A stretch of 64,000 nucleotides of DNA from Pannonibacter tanglangensis (GCF_009915685.1 NZ_JAABLP010000005.1); one strand, 5' to 3'. Positions 16,705-25,600 are shown, numbered from the stretch's first letter. Numbers and translations: made by a program. The notes: generated by a model not told the origin, from the sequence alone.

Positions 16705-18186
16705 TCACGCGTCGAGCATGCGCTTCAGGAGTTCCAGCTCCTGCGCCAGCGCCACGTCGGCGCGGGCCATTTCCTCGATCTTGCGCACGGCATGCAGCAC
16801 CGTGGTGTGGTCGCGGTTGCCGAAGCGGCGGCCGATCTCCGGCAGGGACCGCGGGGTCATCACCTTCGCCAGATACATGGCGATCTGGCGCGGGCGCACG
16901 ATGGTGCGGGTCCGGCGCGCCGACAGGAGGTCGGCCTTGGTGACGTTGTAGTGCTTGGAGACGATCCGCTGGATGTCCTCGATCTTCACCCGGCGCGGTT
17001 CGCTCGAGCGGATCAGGTCGCGGAGGGTCATCTCCGCCATTTCCTGGGTGATCGGCTGGTTGGTCAGCTGGTTGTGCGCGACGAGGCGGTTGAGCGCGCC
17101 TTCGAGGTCACGCCCCGACGAGACCACATGCCGGGCCACATAGTCGAGCACGCTGTCGGGCACGGTAAAGTTCGGGTAGGACTTGCGCATGCCGGCCACG
17201 CGCGCCGACAGGATGTTGCGGCGCAGGCTGAAGTCCGGCTCGGCAATGCCGACCACGAGACCGCCCGACAGGCGCGACCGGACGCGGTCGTCCAGCGTGT
17301 CGAGTTCGGACGGGGCACGGTCCGCCGCCACGATCACCTGGCGGGCGCCATCGATCAGGGCGTTGAGGGTGTGGCAGAACTCCTGCTGCACCTGCTTGCC
17401 GTGCAGGAACTGCATGTCGTCGATGAGCAGGAGGTCGATGGTGCGCAGGGTTTCCTTGAAGGACAGCGCCGACTGGGCCTTCAGAGCCGCGACAAAGCGG
17501 TACATGAAGTGTTCGGCGGTCAGATAGAGCACCTTGCGCCCGGCCGCGCGGGCCTTGGCGGCAACGGCCTGCATGAGATGGGTCTTGCCCAGTCCAACCG
17601 ACGCATGGAGGTAAAGCGGGTTGAACGTGACGGCGCCACCGGCGGCGACCTGCTTGGCGGCGGCCAGGGCGAGGCCGTTGGACTCGCCCTCGACAAAGGT
17701 CTCGAAGGTGTATTTCGGGTCGAGCGCGGCACCCTGGAGGATGTCACGGGCGCTGGAGTCCGCCTCGGCCCGGGCAAGGGCAGCCGTGGCGGCCTGCGCC
17801 GCGGCGACGGCATTGGGCTCGCTGAGGGTGATCGGGCGCTGCTCCGGCGCGGCAGTGGCGACGACCGGGCGGGCGGGCGCCGGCATGCTGCTGGCCATCG
17901 GCATCTCGGGCTGGCGCGGACGGGTCGCGCCGCGGACGGTCAGCTCGATGCGATGGACGTTCTCGCATTCGCGCTGCCACAGTCCCATCAGCCGGTCGCG
18001 GTAATGCGACTGGATCCACTGCTTGAGAAAGCGGGTGGGAACCGACAGGCGAACGGTGCCGTCGGTGTTCTCTTCCAGATCCACACGGGCGAACCAGCTC
18101 GTGAAGACATCATCGCCCAGTTCGGCACGCAAGCGCGTCTTCACGCGGTTCCATTGCTCGGAGCCCATATCGTCCTGAATATGCAT
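16705..18186 (-). CDS. dnaA: chromosomal replication initiator DnaA
   Basis: AAA+ initiator that opens oriC and loads the helicase. Order of domains in 493 residues: domain I (EQWNRVKTRLRAELGDDVF), a variable Ala/Pro linker (about 95-150), AAA+ core with Walker A GLGKTHLMQAV and Walker B LLLIDDMQFL, and the C-terminal DNA-binding domain with RRFGNRDHTTVLHAV. The start has GGAGGCGAGG about 9 bases upstream. Followed by dnaN, recF and gyrB. Upstream lie a rhodanese gene and a long AT-rich gap with a GANTC cluster, which may matter for its cell-cycle control. Confidence 0.98.
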   Translation of the reverse strand: MHIQDDMGSEQWNRVKTRLRAELGDDVFTSWFARVDLEENTDGTVRLSVPTRFLKQWIQSHYRDRLMGLWQRECENVHRIELTVRGATRPRQPEMPMASSMPAPARPVVATAAPEQRPITLSEPNAVAAAQAATAALARAEADSSARDILQGAALDPKYTFETFVEGESNGLALAAAKQVAAGGAVTFNPLYLHASVGLGKTHLMQAVAAKARAAGRKVLYLTAEHFMYRFVAALKAQSALSFKETLRTIDLLLIDDMQFLHGKQVQQEFCHTLNALIDGARQVIVAADRAPSELDTLDDRVRSRLSGGLVVGIAEPDFSLRRNILSARVAGMRKSYPNFTVPDSVLDYVARHVVSSGRDLEGALNRLVAHNQLTNQPITQEMAEMTLRDLIRSSEPRRVKIEDIQRIVSKHYNVTKADLLSARRTRTIVRPRQIAMYLAKVMTPRSLPEIGRRFGNRDHTTVLHAVRKIEEMARADVALAQELELLKRMLDA

Positions 18187-18383
18187 GTCGCCTCGCCTCC
18201 GTCGTCATGCCTGGTCCCGGTCCGCCACAGTCCGGGCCCACTTGCCTAGATTGATGCCGCTTTGCGGCTGTTGTCGTGAACACCCCCGATCCGGGAGTGG
18301 TAAGAAGTCGAGCCGACAGATCCTGTGCGGGACGCGGCCCTGGCCACCCCGCCAATCTTCGGCTCTGGAAACTGGATCGGTCC

Positions 18384-18824
18384 TTAGCTCTGGACCCAGG
18401 GAAGGCCGCGTGCCTTCCAGCCCCCGACAGCGCCACGGTGTCCGTCAGGCCCCACTGGCCCCTCGAACCCGTCGGCGATGTTGTAGCAGGGCCCGTAGCC
18501 TGCCGCGGTCATGGCGAGCGCGGCATTCAGGCTGCGCGCCCCCGACCTGCAGAGGAAATAGATGGGCGCCGTCTTGGCTATGCCCCTGCGGACCAGCTCG
18601 TTGCCGAGTGTCTCGACAAAGTCCGGGACCGGTGTCCCGGCGGGATAGCCCTGCCATTCGACAAAGAGCGTATCCTTGCCTGCCGCACGCAGATCGGGAA
18701 TTCCGACGAAATTCCACTCGGCCCGCGTGCGGACGTCGACCAGGACCGCGTCCCGGTCTGAGGTCACTTGCTGGTAAGCCGTCTCGACGTCAACGTCTCC
18801 GGCGTAAGGCATAGATTTCGACAA
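18384..18824 (-). CDS. rhodanese-like sulfurtransferase domain protein
   Basis: Single rhodanese domain of 146 residues. The DVRTRAEWNFVGIP segment near residue 30 and the active-site loop FLCRSGARS with catalytic Cys92 are intact, so it may carry persulfide sulfur. The C-terminal half has a GFEGPVGPDGHRG loop typical of a small subgroup of proteobacterial rhodaneses. It sits between rpsT and dnaA, normally neighbours in this order, on the same strand. The start is either TTG at 18824, with GGGGG a few bases upstream, or ATG at 18812 without a site. Partner and substrate are unknown. Confidence 0.86.
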   Translation of the reverse strand: MSKSMPYAGDVDVETAYQQVTSDRDAVLVDVRTRAEWNFVGIPDLRAAGKDTLFVEWQGYPAGTPVPDFVETLGNELVRRGIAKTAPIYFLCRSGARSLNAALAMTAAGYGPCYNIADGFEGPVGPDGHRGAVGGWKARGLPWVQS

Positions 18825-19411
18825 AAGGCCCCCTTCGCAACATGTCAGTGTTGCGCTGTGTCGATCCTGATGCTGAGGAGATTTTGAGTAAGTTCAGGCG
18901 CTCTTACTTGCAGAACAGAGAACGAGCGACGGCATACTCAAACAACACCCAGAATTTTTCGGAGGGAGACCTGATGGAGTAGCCATGATCGTTGTCTGGT
19001 CCATGCACTGTGTAGTTTTTTATTTAAGTTTCGAGCTTGGCCCGATGAAGTGACCATACACAGGCACCTTGGGTCGGGCAACAGCCACTCGTTAACAAAA
19101 TCCGACACATCAGGTCTCCCGCAGCGTCAGATCCTGCCGCCAAAATGGCCTCGTTCCAGCAAATCCGTTTTGACTCAACGTCTTTTCGCAGTGCTCGTCC
19201 GGCGCCCCGGTTTGTGGCCGGGAGACCAAAAAATTTTGCCGCGTCCCGCTTGACTCAAACCGAATCCGGCAGAGGGCCATCGGTCTTTTCCAACATATCG
19301 CTAAGTGCATGATATATATGGAAAAAATATGGCAGATCCGGATCGTGGAAAAAGCCGGAAACAGGGTAGGAAGTTAGTCGGTTGGCAATTATCTCAGGCG
19401 ATCCGGCTAAC
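18825..19411. other. AT-rich non-coding region upstream of dnaA; candidate origin/regulatory region
   Basis: About 590 bases with no credible gene and lower GC than anything nearby. It contains three GANTC sites in 95 bases (19172, 19252, 19262), two of them inside identical TTGACTCAA 9-mers 80 bases apart. A run of AT (GATATATATGGAAAAAATATG) lies at about 19311-19331. There are two near matches to TTTTCCACA on the minus strand (19317-19325 TTTTCCATA, 19344-19352 TTTTCCACG) and a weaker one at 19286. This could be part of oriC or the distal dnaA promoter; only the motifs are seen. Confidence 0.4.
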
Positions 19412-19439
19412 AAAAAAACCCGGCCTTTGGAGCCGGGTT
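19412..19439 (-). terminator. rpsT intrinsic terminator
   Basis: Stem AACCCGGC / GCCGGGTT with a 7-base loop (19417-19439), followed on the minus strand by seven T. It lies 24 bases after the rpsT stop. Confidence 0.92.
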
Positions 19440-19462
19440 TTCGACATGCCGATAGGCTTGTC

Positions 19463-19729
19463 TCAGGCCTTGAGAGCCTTCACGCGAGCGTTCAGACGCG
19501 ACACCTTGCGCGAGGCGGTGTTGGCGTGAACGACGCCCTTCGATGCAGCGCGCATCAGCTCCGGCTGTGCGGCCTGAAGAGCTGCAGTGGCCGCGGCGTG
19601 ATCGCCGGAAGCGATCGCCTCCTCGACCTTGCGCAGGAAGGTGCGCACGCGGCTGCGACGTGCCTTGTTAACGGCCGTCCGGCGGGCAATCTTGCGGGCC
19701 GCCTTCTTGGCCGAGGGAGTGTTGGCCAT
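19463..19729 (-). CDS. rpsT: 30S ribosomal protein S20
   Basis: Small basic protein of 88 residues that binds 16S rRNA early in 30S assembly. It begins MANTPSAKKAARKIARRTAV and contains NKARRSRVRTFLRKVEEAI and the helical ASRKVSRLNARVKAL ending, as in S20. It has its own strong promoter (19857-19885) and a terminator, so it is a single-gene unit upstream of the dnaA region. Confidence 0.97.
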   Translation of the reverse strand: MANTPSAKKAARKIARRTAVNKARRSRVRTFLRKVEEAIASGDHAAATAALQAAQPELMRAASKGVVHANTASRKVSRLNARVKALKA

Positions 19730-19856
19730 TGGCTCAATCCTGGTCCGAGTGTGAAACTAAAAACCCGATCAACATCGGAGCGCAAACCCTTACGGTCGAT
19801 CATGCTCCGCGTCAAACGAATTCGGCGGCGCGCTGGACGCCACCGATTGGGCGTGG

Positions 19857-19885
19857 CTTATAGTCGGGCGGGCGAAAGTCGTCAA
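19857..19885 (-). promoter_or_regulatory. sigma-70 promoter of rpsT
   Basis: On the minus strand: TTGACG, 17-base spacer, TATAAG. It is a near-consensus promoter about 130 bases before the S20 start codon, leaving a long leader that could host feedback control by S20. Confidence 0.8.
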
Positions 19886-19908
19886 TGCCAAACCCGCCCG
19901 ACGGCGCG

Positions 19909-20682
19909 TTATTTGTTGCGGAACTGCGGCGCGCGCTTCTCGATGAAGGCGGCCATGCCCTCGCTCTGGTCATCCGTCGCGAAGGCGGCGTGGAACATCC
20001 GCCGCTCGAAGCGGATGCCTTCCGCCAGCGAGGTCTCATAGGCGCGATTGACGCTCTCCTTCGTCATCATCACCACCGGGAGCGAGAAGTCGGCGATCTT
20101 TTCCGCCACCTTGAGGACCTCCTCCATCAGGTCATCGAGCGGCACGACACGGGAGACGAGACCGGAGCGTTCGGCCTCGGCCGCATCCATCATGCGCCCG
20201 GTCAGGCACATTTCCATCGCCTTGGACTTGCCGACGAACCGGGTCAGGCGCTGGGTACCGCCGGCACCCGGCAGGACGCCGAGGGTGATCTCGGGCTGGC
20301 CGAACTTGGCATTGTCGGCACAGATGATGAAGTCGCACATCATCGCCAGCTCGCAGCCGCCGCCGAGCGCATAGCCGGCGACCGCGGCGATGACCGGCTT
20401 GCGGTTCCGCGCCACCCGGTCCCAGGGCGTGATGAGATCGCCCATGTAGGCCTTGGCGAAGTCGAAGGGCTGCATCTCCTTGATGTCGGCGCCGGCGGCG
20501 AAGGCCTTCTGCGAGCCCGTGATGATGACGCAGCCGACGCGCTCGTCAGCCTCGTAGGCATCCAGGGCGGCGGCAACTTCCGCCATCAGGGCGGCGCTCA
20601 GCGCGTTCAGGGCCTTCGGCCGGTTCAGCGTGATGATGCCGACCTTGCCGCGCTTTTCGGTCAGGATGTTCTCGTATGCCAT
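19909..20682 (-). CDS. enoyl-CoA hydratase/isomerase family protein
   Basis: Crotonase-fold enzyme of 257 residues, probably hydrating short-chain trans-2-enoyl-CoA in fatty-acid oxidation. It shows the oxyanion-hole segments AFAAGADIKEM and AGYALGGGCELAMMCD. Both catalytic glutamates of mitochondrial-type hydratases appear present (GGGCELA and PEITLGVLPGAGGTQRL). The start was set at MAYENIL with GGAGGACATCC upstream; an open frame continues to 20766 without family similarity. This gene is commonly found next to rpsT-dnaA and mutM in Hyphomicrobiales. Confidence 0.93.
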   Translation of the reverse strand: MAYENILTEKRGKVGIITLNRPKALNALSAALMAEVAAALDAYEADERVGCVIITGSQKAFAAGADIKEMQPFDFAKAYMGDLITPWDRVARNRKPVIAAVAGYALGGGCELAMMCDFIICADNAKFGQPEITLGVLPGAGGTQRLTRFVGKSKAMEMCLTGRMMDAAEAERSGLVSRVVPLDDLMEEVLKVAEKIADFSLPVVMMTKESVNRAYETSLAEGIRFERRMFHAAFATDDQSEGMAAFIEKRAPQFRNK

Positions 20683-20972
20683 GGATGTCCTCCGCTTGAT
20701 GCGCGATCCGCGCTGGTCCGCTGCCTGACGTCTGCCCGCCACCGGTGCCGGCCGGCGGGCGGCCATCCCGGTGCCCCGTCCCGCCGCCCGGGCTGGGGCC
20801 GGCGGGTCCCGGCTGCGCGCGGGGCGGTCCCGTCAGGGCTGCGCGATGCCGTCTGGGCGCAGGCTGGATATCGGCCTGCCGCCGCGTGGCACAAGGGGTA
20901 ACGGAGCCCCTGACGGCTGGCAAGGGAGCCAAAGGGCCGGTCGGCGCCGACCGTGTGCCGCGCGGGGCAGTC

Positions 20973-21878
20973 TCAGCGCTGGCAGGACGGGCAGTGAAAC
21001 GTCGAGCGGCCGGCCTGGACGAGCCGCGCGACGGTGCCCCGGCAGCCGGGCGTGCGGCAGGGTTCGCCCTCGCGGCCATAGACGGCGAAACTGTGCTGGA
21101 AGTAACCGAGCGTGCCGTCGGTCTGGGCATGGTCGCGCAGCGTGGATCCGCCGGCGAGGATCGCCTCCTCGAGCACCTCGCGGATGGATCGGGCCAAAGT
21201 CTCGCGCAGGGCCCTGCGGCTGCGCTGCGGGCCGCAGATCTCGCCGGCTGCCCGTTCGGGCGACAGGCCGGAGCGCCACAGTGCCTCGCAGACATAGATG
21301 TTGCCAAGCCCGGCAATCAGCTGCTGGTCGAGCAGTGCTGCCTTCAGCGGGGTGCGCTTGTCCCGGAACAGACCGTCGAGCACCTCCCCGTCGAGCCGGT
21401 TGCCGAGCGGCTCCAGACCCATCCGGGCAAAGAGGGGATGGGCCGCAAGGTCCGTCCGCCGGACCATCTGCATGAACCCGAAGCGGCGCGGGTCGTTGTA
21501 GACGATCCGGGTCACGGCCGTGTCGCCGTCCGCTCCGGGCGCCGAGAGGTGAAACACGACATGGTCATGCTTCTCGTCACGCGACCGGGCATGGGTGAAC
21601 TCACCGGGCAGGTGGCTCTCGCCCGCCGCCTCGACCCGGAACGAGCCGGACATGCCCAGATGCATGACCACCACCTCGCCGTCGTCGAGATCCGCGAGCA
21701 GATACTTCGCCCGCCGCGACAGGGCTGCGACACGTCGTCCCTCGACGCGCTCGGCAAAGCGGTCCGGGAAGGGGAAGCGCAGATCAGGCCGGTGGCACTC
21801 CAGCCGCAGGATGCGGGCCCCCTCGAAACTGGGCGCAAGGCCACGGCGAACGGTCTCGACTTCCGGCAACTCGGGCAT
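20973..21878 (-). CDS. mutM: formamidopyrimidine-DNA glycosylase
   Basis: Base-excision repair enzyme that removes 8-oxoguanine and opened purines and nicks the strand. The mature enzyme starts with the catalytic proline in MPELPEVETVRRGL (P2, E3). It contains the conserved RRAKYLL and HLGMSGSF stretches, the helix-two-turn-helix GLGNIYVCEALW, and a C-terminal zinc finger with CRTPGC and CPSCQR. Length 301 residues is normal. It is divergent from ubiE across a 209-base gap. Confidence 0.96.
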   Translation of the reverse strand: MPELPEVETVRRGLAPSFEGARILRLECHRPDLRFPFPDRFAERVEGRRVAALSRRAKYLLADLDDGEVVVMHLGMSGSFRVEAAGESHLPGEFTHARSRDEKHDHVVFHLSAPGADGDTAVTRIVYNDPRRFGFMQMVRRTDLAAHPLFARMGLEPLGNRLDGEVLDGLFRDKRTPLKAALLDQQLIAGLGNIYVCEALWRSGLSPERAAGEICGPQRSRRALRETLARSIREVLEEAILAGGSTLRDHAQTDGTLGYFQHSFAVYGREGEPCRTPGCRGTVARLVQAGRSTFHCPSCQR

Positions 21879-21985
21879 GGACGGAGGGTTCCCTCAAAAA
21901 TCACTAGGCGGGCAAGGGGGGCCGCCTATATGACACGCATGACACGAGTTGGCGCGCCGGAGCAACAATGGCGCCGGTGCGCAGG

Positions 21986-22009
21986 TGGATCATGGACTGG
22001 ATCATAGAC
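21986..22009. repeat. two tandem 12-bp units upstream of ubiE
   Basis: TGGATCATGGAC followed directly by TGGATCATAGAC. The first copy overlaps GGTGGATCA, the complement of TGATCCACC, one base from the Caulobacter-type DnaA box TGATCCACA. It lies in the divergent mutM/ubiE gap where the coding strand switches. Confidence 0.55.
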
Positions 22010-22087
22010 TGAAACAGGGGCTGGATCCGCCGTTGGCCCGACCGAACCCGGGCTGCCGCCATCCCCGGCAGCCGAGGAGAGACCCGC

Positions 22088-22897
22088 ATGACTGACGAGA
22101 CCGCTGCGGCCGGCGCCGCCTATCCCGGCACCCGTGATCCGCGCGAGATGCCGACGAGCTTCGGCTTCCGGACCGTGCGCGAGGGCGAGAAGCAGGGCCT
22201 GGTCAACGATGTCTTTCACAAGGTGGCGACCCGCTACGACATCATGAACGACCTGATGTCGGGCGGCATGCACCGGCTCTGGAAGGATGCGATGGTCTCC
22301 GTCCTCGCGCCTCCGCGCCAGCCGGGCCGCGGCTGGCGCGTGCTCGATGTGGCGGGCGGAACCGGCGACATCGCCACCCGCATCGTCGAGCGCTCCGATC
22401 GCCAGGTCGAGGCGGTCGTGCTCGACATCAACGGGTCCATGCTGGCGGTGGGACAGGACCGGGCCGACAAGGCCGGCCTTGCCGGCTCGATCACCTTCAC
22501 CCAGGGCAATGCCGAAGTGCTGCCCTTCCCGGACCGGACCTTCGACGCCTACACGATCGCCTTCGGCATCCGCAACGTGCCCGACATTCCCAAGGCCTTG
22601 CGCGAGGCCCATCGCGTGCTCAGGCGCGGCGGCCGCTTCCTCTGCCTCGAATTCTCCGAGGTCGAGATGCCGGTCCTCGACAAGGTCTATGACGCCTTCT
22701 CCTTCCACGCCATTCCGGCCATCGGCAAGGCGGTGACAGGGGACGGCGATCCCTACAAGTACCTCGTTGAATCCATTCGCAAGTTCCCGAACCAGGACCG
22801 CTTTGCCGAGATGATCCGGGAGGCCGGGTTCGAGAAGGTCACCTTCCGCAACTACACCGGTGGCATCGCCGCGCTGCATTCGGGATGGAAGCTCTGA
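22088..22897 (+). CDS. ubiE: ubiquinone/menaquinone C-methyltransferase UbiE
   Basis: SAM-dependent methyltransferase of ubiquinone synthesis, acting on the demethoxy-benzoquinol ring. The 269-residue protein has the UbiE signatures: YDIMNDLMSGGMHRLWKD, the SAM-binding LDVAGGTGDIATRI, the post-motif ITFTQGNAEVLPFPD, the family motif FGIRNVPDIPKALREA, and the C-terminal YTGGIAALHSGWK. The longer-than-usual N-terminus (about 20 extra residues) is common in alphaproteobacteria. Followed after 4 bases by ubiB. Confidence 0.96.
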   Translation: MTDETAAAGAAYPGTRDPREMPTSFGFRTVREGEKQGLVNDVFHKVATRYDIMNDLMSGGMHRLWKDAMVSVLAPPRQPGRGWRVLDVAGGTGDIATRIVERSDRQVEAVVLDINGSMLAVGQDRADKAGLAGSITFTQGNAEVLPFPDRTFDAYTIAFGIRNVPDIPKALREAHRVLRRGGRFLCLEFSEVEMPVLDKVYDAFSFHAIPAIGKAVTGDGDPYKYLVESIRKFPNQDRFAEMIREAGFEKVTFRNYTGGIAALHSGWKL

Positions 22898-22901
22898 GCC
22901 C

Positions 22902-24485
22902 ATGGCGCTGATGATCCGTCCCTTCCTGCGGCTGGTGCAGGCCGGCTACGTCCTGGCGCGTGAAGGCGTGTTCGGGCTCGCCAACCTGCCTGACCTTCCG
23001 GCCGGCCCGCGCCTCGCCCTGCGTCTCGCCCGACTGGTCGAGCGCCGCTCGGTGCGGGACAAGAGCGCGCGGTTGCGCCTGTCGGACGCGATGAACCGTC
23101 TCGGCCCGTCCTATGTGAAGCTTGGCCAGTTCCTCGCCACCCGCGCCGATGTGGTCGGCAAGGAAGCCGCAGCGGAGCTGTCGCATCTGCAGGATCGTCT
23201 GCCCGCGTTTCCGGCGGCCGAGGCCCGTGCCCAGGTGGCCGAACAGCTGATGCGGCCGGTCGACGAGCTGTTCGTCGAGTTCGGCGATCCGGTCGCGGCG
23301 GCCTCGATCGCGCAGGTACATCCGGCGCTGGTGCGCCAGCCGGACGGATCGCTGCGCAAGATGGCGGTCAAGGTGCTGCGTCCCGGCGTGGCCCGCAGGT
23401 TCCAGAACGATCTCGAGAGCTTCTATCTCGTCGCCCGGCTGGCGGAGCGCTTCGTGCCGGCTGCCCGGCGTCTGCGCCCGGTCGCCGTGGTCGACACGCT
23501 CGCCCGTTCCGTGGCGCTGGAGATGGATTTCCGTCTGGAAGCCGCGGCCCTGTCGGAAATGGCCGAGAACACCGCCGGAGACCCGGGCTTCCGCGTGCCC
23601 GCCGTCGACTGGACCCGCAGCGCCAAGGGGGTGCTGACGATGGAGTGGATCGAGGGCCGCAAGCTCTCGGACGTGGCCGGGATCACCGCCGACGGCATGG
23701 ATCTGGAGGCGCTGGGCGCCAGCGTGATCCAGAGTTTCCTGCGCCACACGCTGCGCGACGGCTTCTTTCACGCCGACATGCACCAGGGCAATCTGTTCGT
23801 CGAGCCGGACGGGACACTGGTGGCGGTCGACTTCGGCATCACCGGTCGCCTCGGCAAGGCCGAGCGGCGCTTCCTTGCGGAGATCCTCTACGGCTTCATC
23901 ACCCGCGACTATCGCCGGGTCGCGGAGGTTCATTTCGAGGCAGGCTACGTCCCCGCCGACCAGGATGTCGATGTCTTTGCCCAGGCCATCCGTGCCATCG
24001 GCGAGCCGATCCACGGCCACGACGCCTCCGAGATCTCCATGGCCCGCCTGCTGACGCAGCTGTTCGAGGTCACCGAACTGTTCCAGATGAGCACGCAGCC
24101 GCAGCTGATCATGCTGCAGAAGACCATGGTGGTGGTCGAGGGCGTGGCGCGAACGCTCAATCCGCGCCTCGACATGTGGCGCACGGCCGAGCCCGTCGTC
24201 TCCGGCTGGATTGCCGGCAACCTCGGCCCGGTCGGACGGCTGCGCGACATCGGCTCCGGGCTGACGGCGCTGGGCCGGATCGCCTCGGACCTGCCGATCT
24301 TTGCCGACCGCATCGGCCGGCTGTCGCAGGAGATGGAGCGGATGGTCGAGAAGGGCCTGCGCTTCGATCCGGACACGGCCGACGCCATCGGCCGGGCGGA
24401 GGCGCGCCACAGCCGCTCGGGCCGTCTGGCGCTGTGGGTGATCGCGATCGCGCTGGCGGCGCTGGCTCTCAGGGCCTGGGTCTGA
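22902..24485 (+). CDS. ubiB: ubiquinone biosynthesis protein UbiB (ABC1/ADCK-like kinase)
   Basis: Membrane-associated atypical kinase/ATPase required for ubiquinone synthesis. The 527-residue protein carries the family motif KLGQFLATRADVVG near residue 70, the Ala-rich AAASIAQVHPAL loop, lysine in MAVKVLRPG, HADMHQGNLFV, and DFGITGRLG. Two C-terminal hydrophobic segments anchor it; the last is LALWVIAIALAALALRAWV. Start MALMIRPF lies 4 bases after ubiE and overlaps nothing. The stop is 3 bases from the convergent alkB stop. Confidence 0.95.
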   Translation: MALMIRPFLRLVQAGYVLAREGVFGLANLPDLPAGPRLALRLARLVERRSVRDKSARLRLSDAMNRLGPSYVKLGQFLATRADVVGKEAAAELSHLQDRLPAFPAAEARAQVAEQLMRPVDELFVEFGDPVAAASIAQVHPALVRQPDGSLRKMAVKVLRPGVARRFQNDLESFYLVARLAERFVPAARRLRPVAVVDTLARSVALEMDFRLEAAALSEMAENTAGDPGFRVPAVDWTRSAKGVLTMEWIEGRKLSDVAGITADGMDLEALGASVIQSFLRHTLRDGFFHADMHQGNLFVEPDGTLVAVDFGITGRLGKAERRFLAEILYGFITRDYRRVAEVHFEAGYVPADQDVDVFAQAIRAIGEPIHGHDASEISMARLLTQLFEVTELFQMSTQPQLIMLQKTMVVVEGVARTLNPRLDMWRTAEPVVSGWIAGNLGPVGRLRDIGSGLTALGRIASDLPIFADRIGRLSQEMERMVEKGLRFDPDTADAIGRAEARHSRSGRLALWVIAIALAALALRAWV

Positions 24486-24488
24486 CGC

Positions 24489-25229
24489 TCAGGCGGCGCG
24501 TGTCACCCGTCTCAGTGTCAGGTTGATCCGTCCGCCGTCCCGCAGCAGGGTCGAGGTGCCCGGATAGAGCCGGTCGATGCCATGAAAGGCCAGACGTGCC
24601 GCGCCGCCCAGCAGGGCCACGTCTCCGGAGGCCAGCCGCACCGACAGGGTCGGATCGTTGCGCTTCTGTCCGCCGATGCGGAACAGGGCGCTGTCGCCCA
24701 GCGAGACGGAGACCACCGGTGCGTCGAACGTGTCCTCGTCCCGGTCCTGATGCAGCCCCATGCGCGCATCCCCCGCATAGAAGTTGATCAGGCAGGCTTC
24801 CGGTGGCGGAGCGTCCGGCGCCAGCTCGGTCCAGAGCGCGGTCAGCACGGCCGGCATGGCCGGCCAGGGGCGACCCGTCACCGGATGCAGTGGCTGGTAC
24901 CTGTAGCCGCGCAGGTCCGACACCCAGCCCAGCGGGCCGCAGTTGCTCATGCGCACCGAAAAGGGCTTGCCGGTGCGCGGCATCACCGGTGTGAACAGCG
25001 GCGCCTCGGTAATGATCTGCCGCAGCTCGGCCACCAGCGCTTCCTGTGCCGGGCGGTCGAAGTGCCCGGGCAGATGGCGGAACCCGGACGGAAGGCTGGC
25101 GCGTCGACGGCCGCCCGGCGTGGCCGGACCCTGCGCCGGACCGGCGTGGTGCCCGTGAAGGTCCCCGTTACCGTCCCCGTTTCTGGCATTGGCGTCGGCC
25201 CCGCCGTCTCCCCGGTTCTCTGCTGCCAT
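24489..25229 (-). CDS. alkB: AlkB-type DNA/RNA demethylase (2-oxoglutarate dioxygenase)
   Basis: Fe(II)/2-oxoglutarate oxygenase that removes methyl groups from 1-methyladenine and 3-methylcytosine. It contains LINFYAGDARMGLHQDRDED with the H-x-D iron ligands, LSVRLASGDVALLGG, the distal His in FHGIDR, and the C-terminal arginines of RINLTLRRV. MAAENRG was chosen as start because GGGGAG lies just upstream. The first 45 residues are a low-complexity Asn/Gly/Asp/His-rich tail not shared with E. coli AlkB. Convergent with ubiB and divergent from dnaK. Confidence 0.93.
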   Translation of the reverse strand: MAAENRGDGGADANARNGDGNGDLHGHHAGPAQGPATPGGRRRASLPSGFRHLPGHFDRPAQEALVAELRQIITEAPLFTPVMPRTGKPFSVRMSNCGPLGWVSDLRGYRYQPLHPVTGRPWPAMPAVLTALWTELAPDAPPPEACLINFYAGDARMGLHQDRDEDTFDAPVVSVSLGDSALFRIGGQKRNDPTLSVRLASGDVALLGGAARLAFHGIDRLYPGTSTLLRDGGRINLTLRRVTRAA

Positions 25230-25600
25230 GCTGTCTCCCCATTCTGACTGGTGGCCCCCGCGCGAGGCTTGCCCGGACCTGACCTGGCCGGCACGCCGCC
25301 GGGGGGCAACGGCTGTTTCCGCCGCCGCGGTAACCCTTTGCGAAGGTTTCCCCGCCACTGCTGGAGCGGCGAAACTCCATTGGCGAGTGCCTTGCGGGCC
25401 AACGCGCGTCAACCTATATAGCGGTCAAGCCCCGCGCTTTCAGGCCTTCGGTGCCGGAGATGCTCCAAAGCTGGTGCAGCTCCCGGACAGCAACGGCGCA
25501 GGCAGCGCGATGTCAGCCCGGAGGCTGGCGGCTCATCGTGAATAGGGGCCGGATCGACGCCGTCTCGGGTCCTTCCGGTTTGCTGGAAAGAGAGGATGAA
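25230..25600. promoter_or_regulatory. alkB/dnaK divergent region
   Basis: 371 bases holding the heat-shock promoter of dnaK (25391-25419), a leader of about 170 bases before the dnaK start, and the alkB promoter area. A short dyad around CCTTTGCGAAGG at about 25335-25346 lies upstream of the alkB side. An open frame in the dnaK leader is in frame with dnaK but is not conserved in character. Confidence 0.5.
25391..25419 (+). promoter_or_regulatory. RpoH-type promoter of dnaK
   Basis: CTTG, 18 bases, CCTATAT, matching the alphaproteobacterial heat-shock consensus CTTG-N17/18-CYTATNT. Located about 180 bases before the dnaK start codon, in the right direction. Confidence 0.8.

Noticed and set aside
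19050..19530. short plus-strand frames in the gap between rpsT and the rhodanese gene
   Set aside because: No ribosome site or family; one runs through the rpsT terminator and antisense to rpsT.
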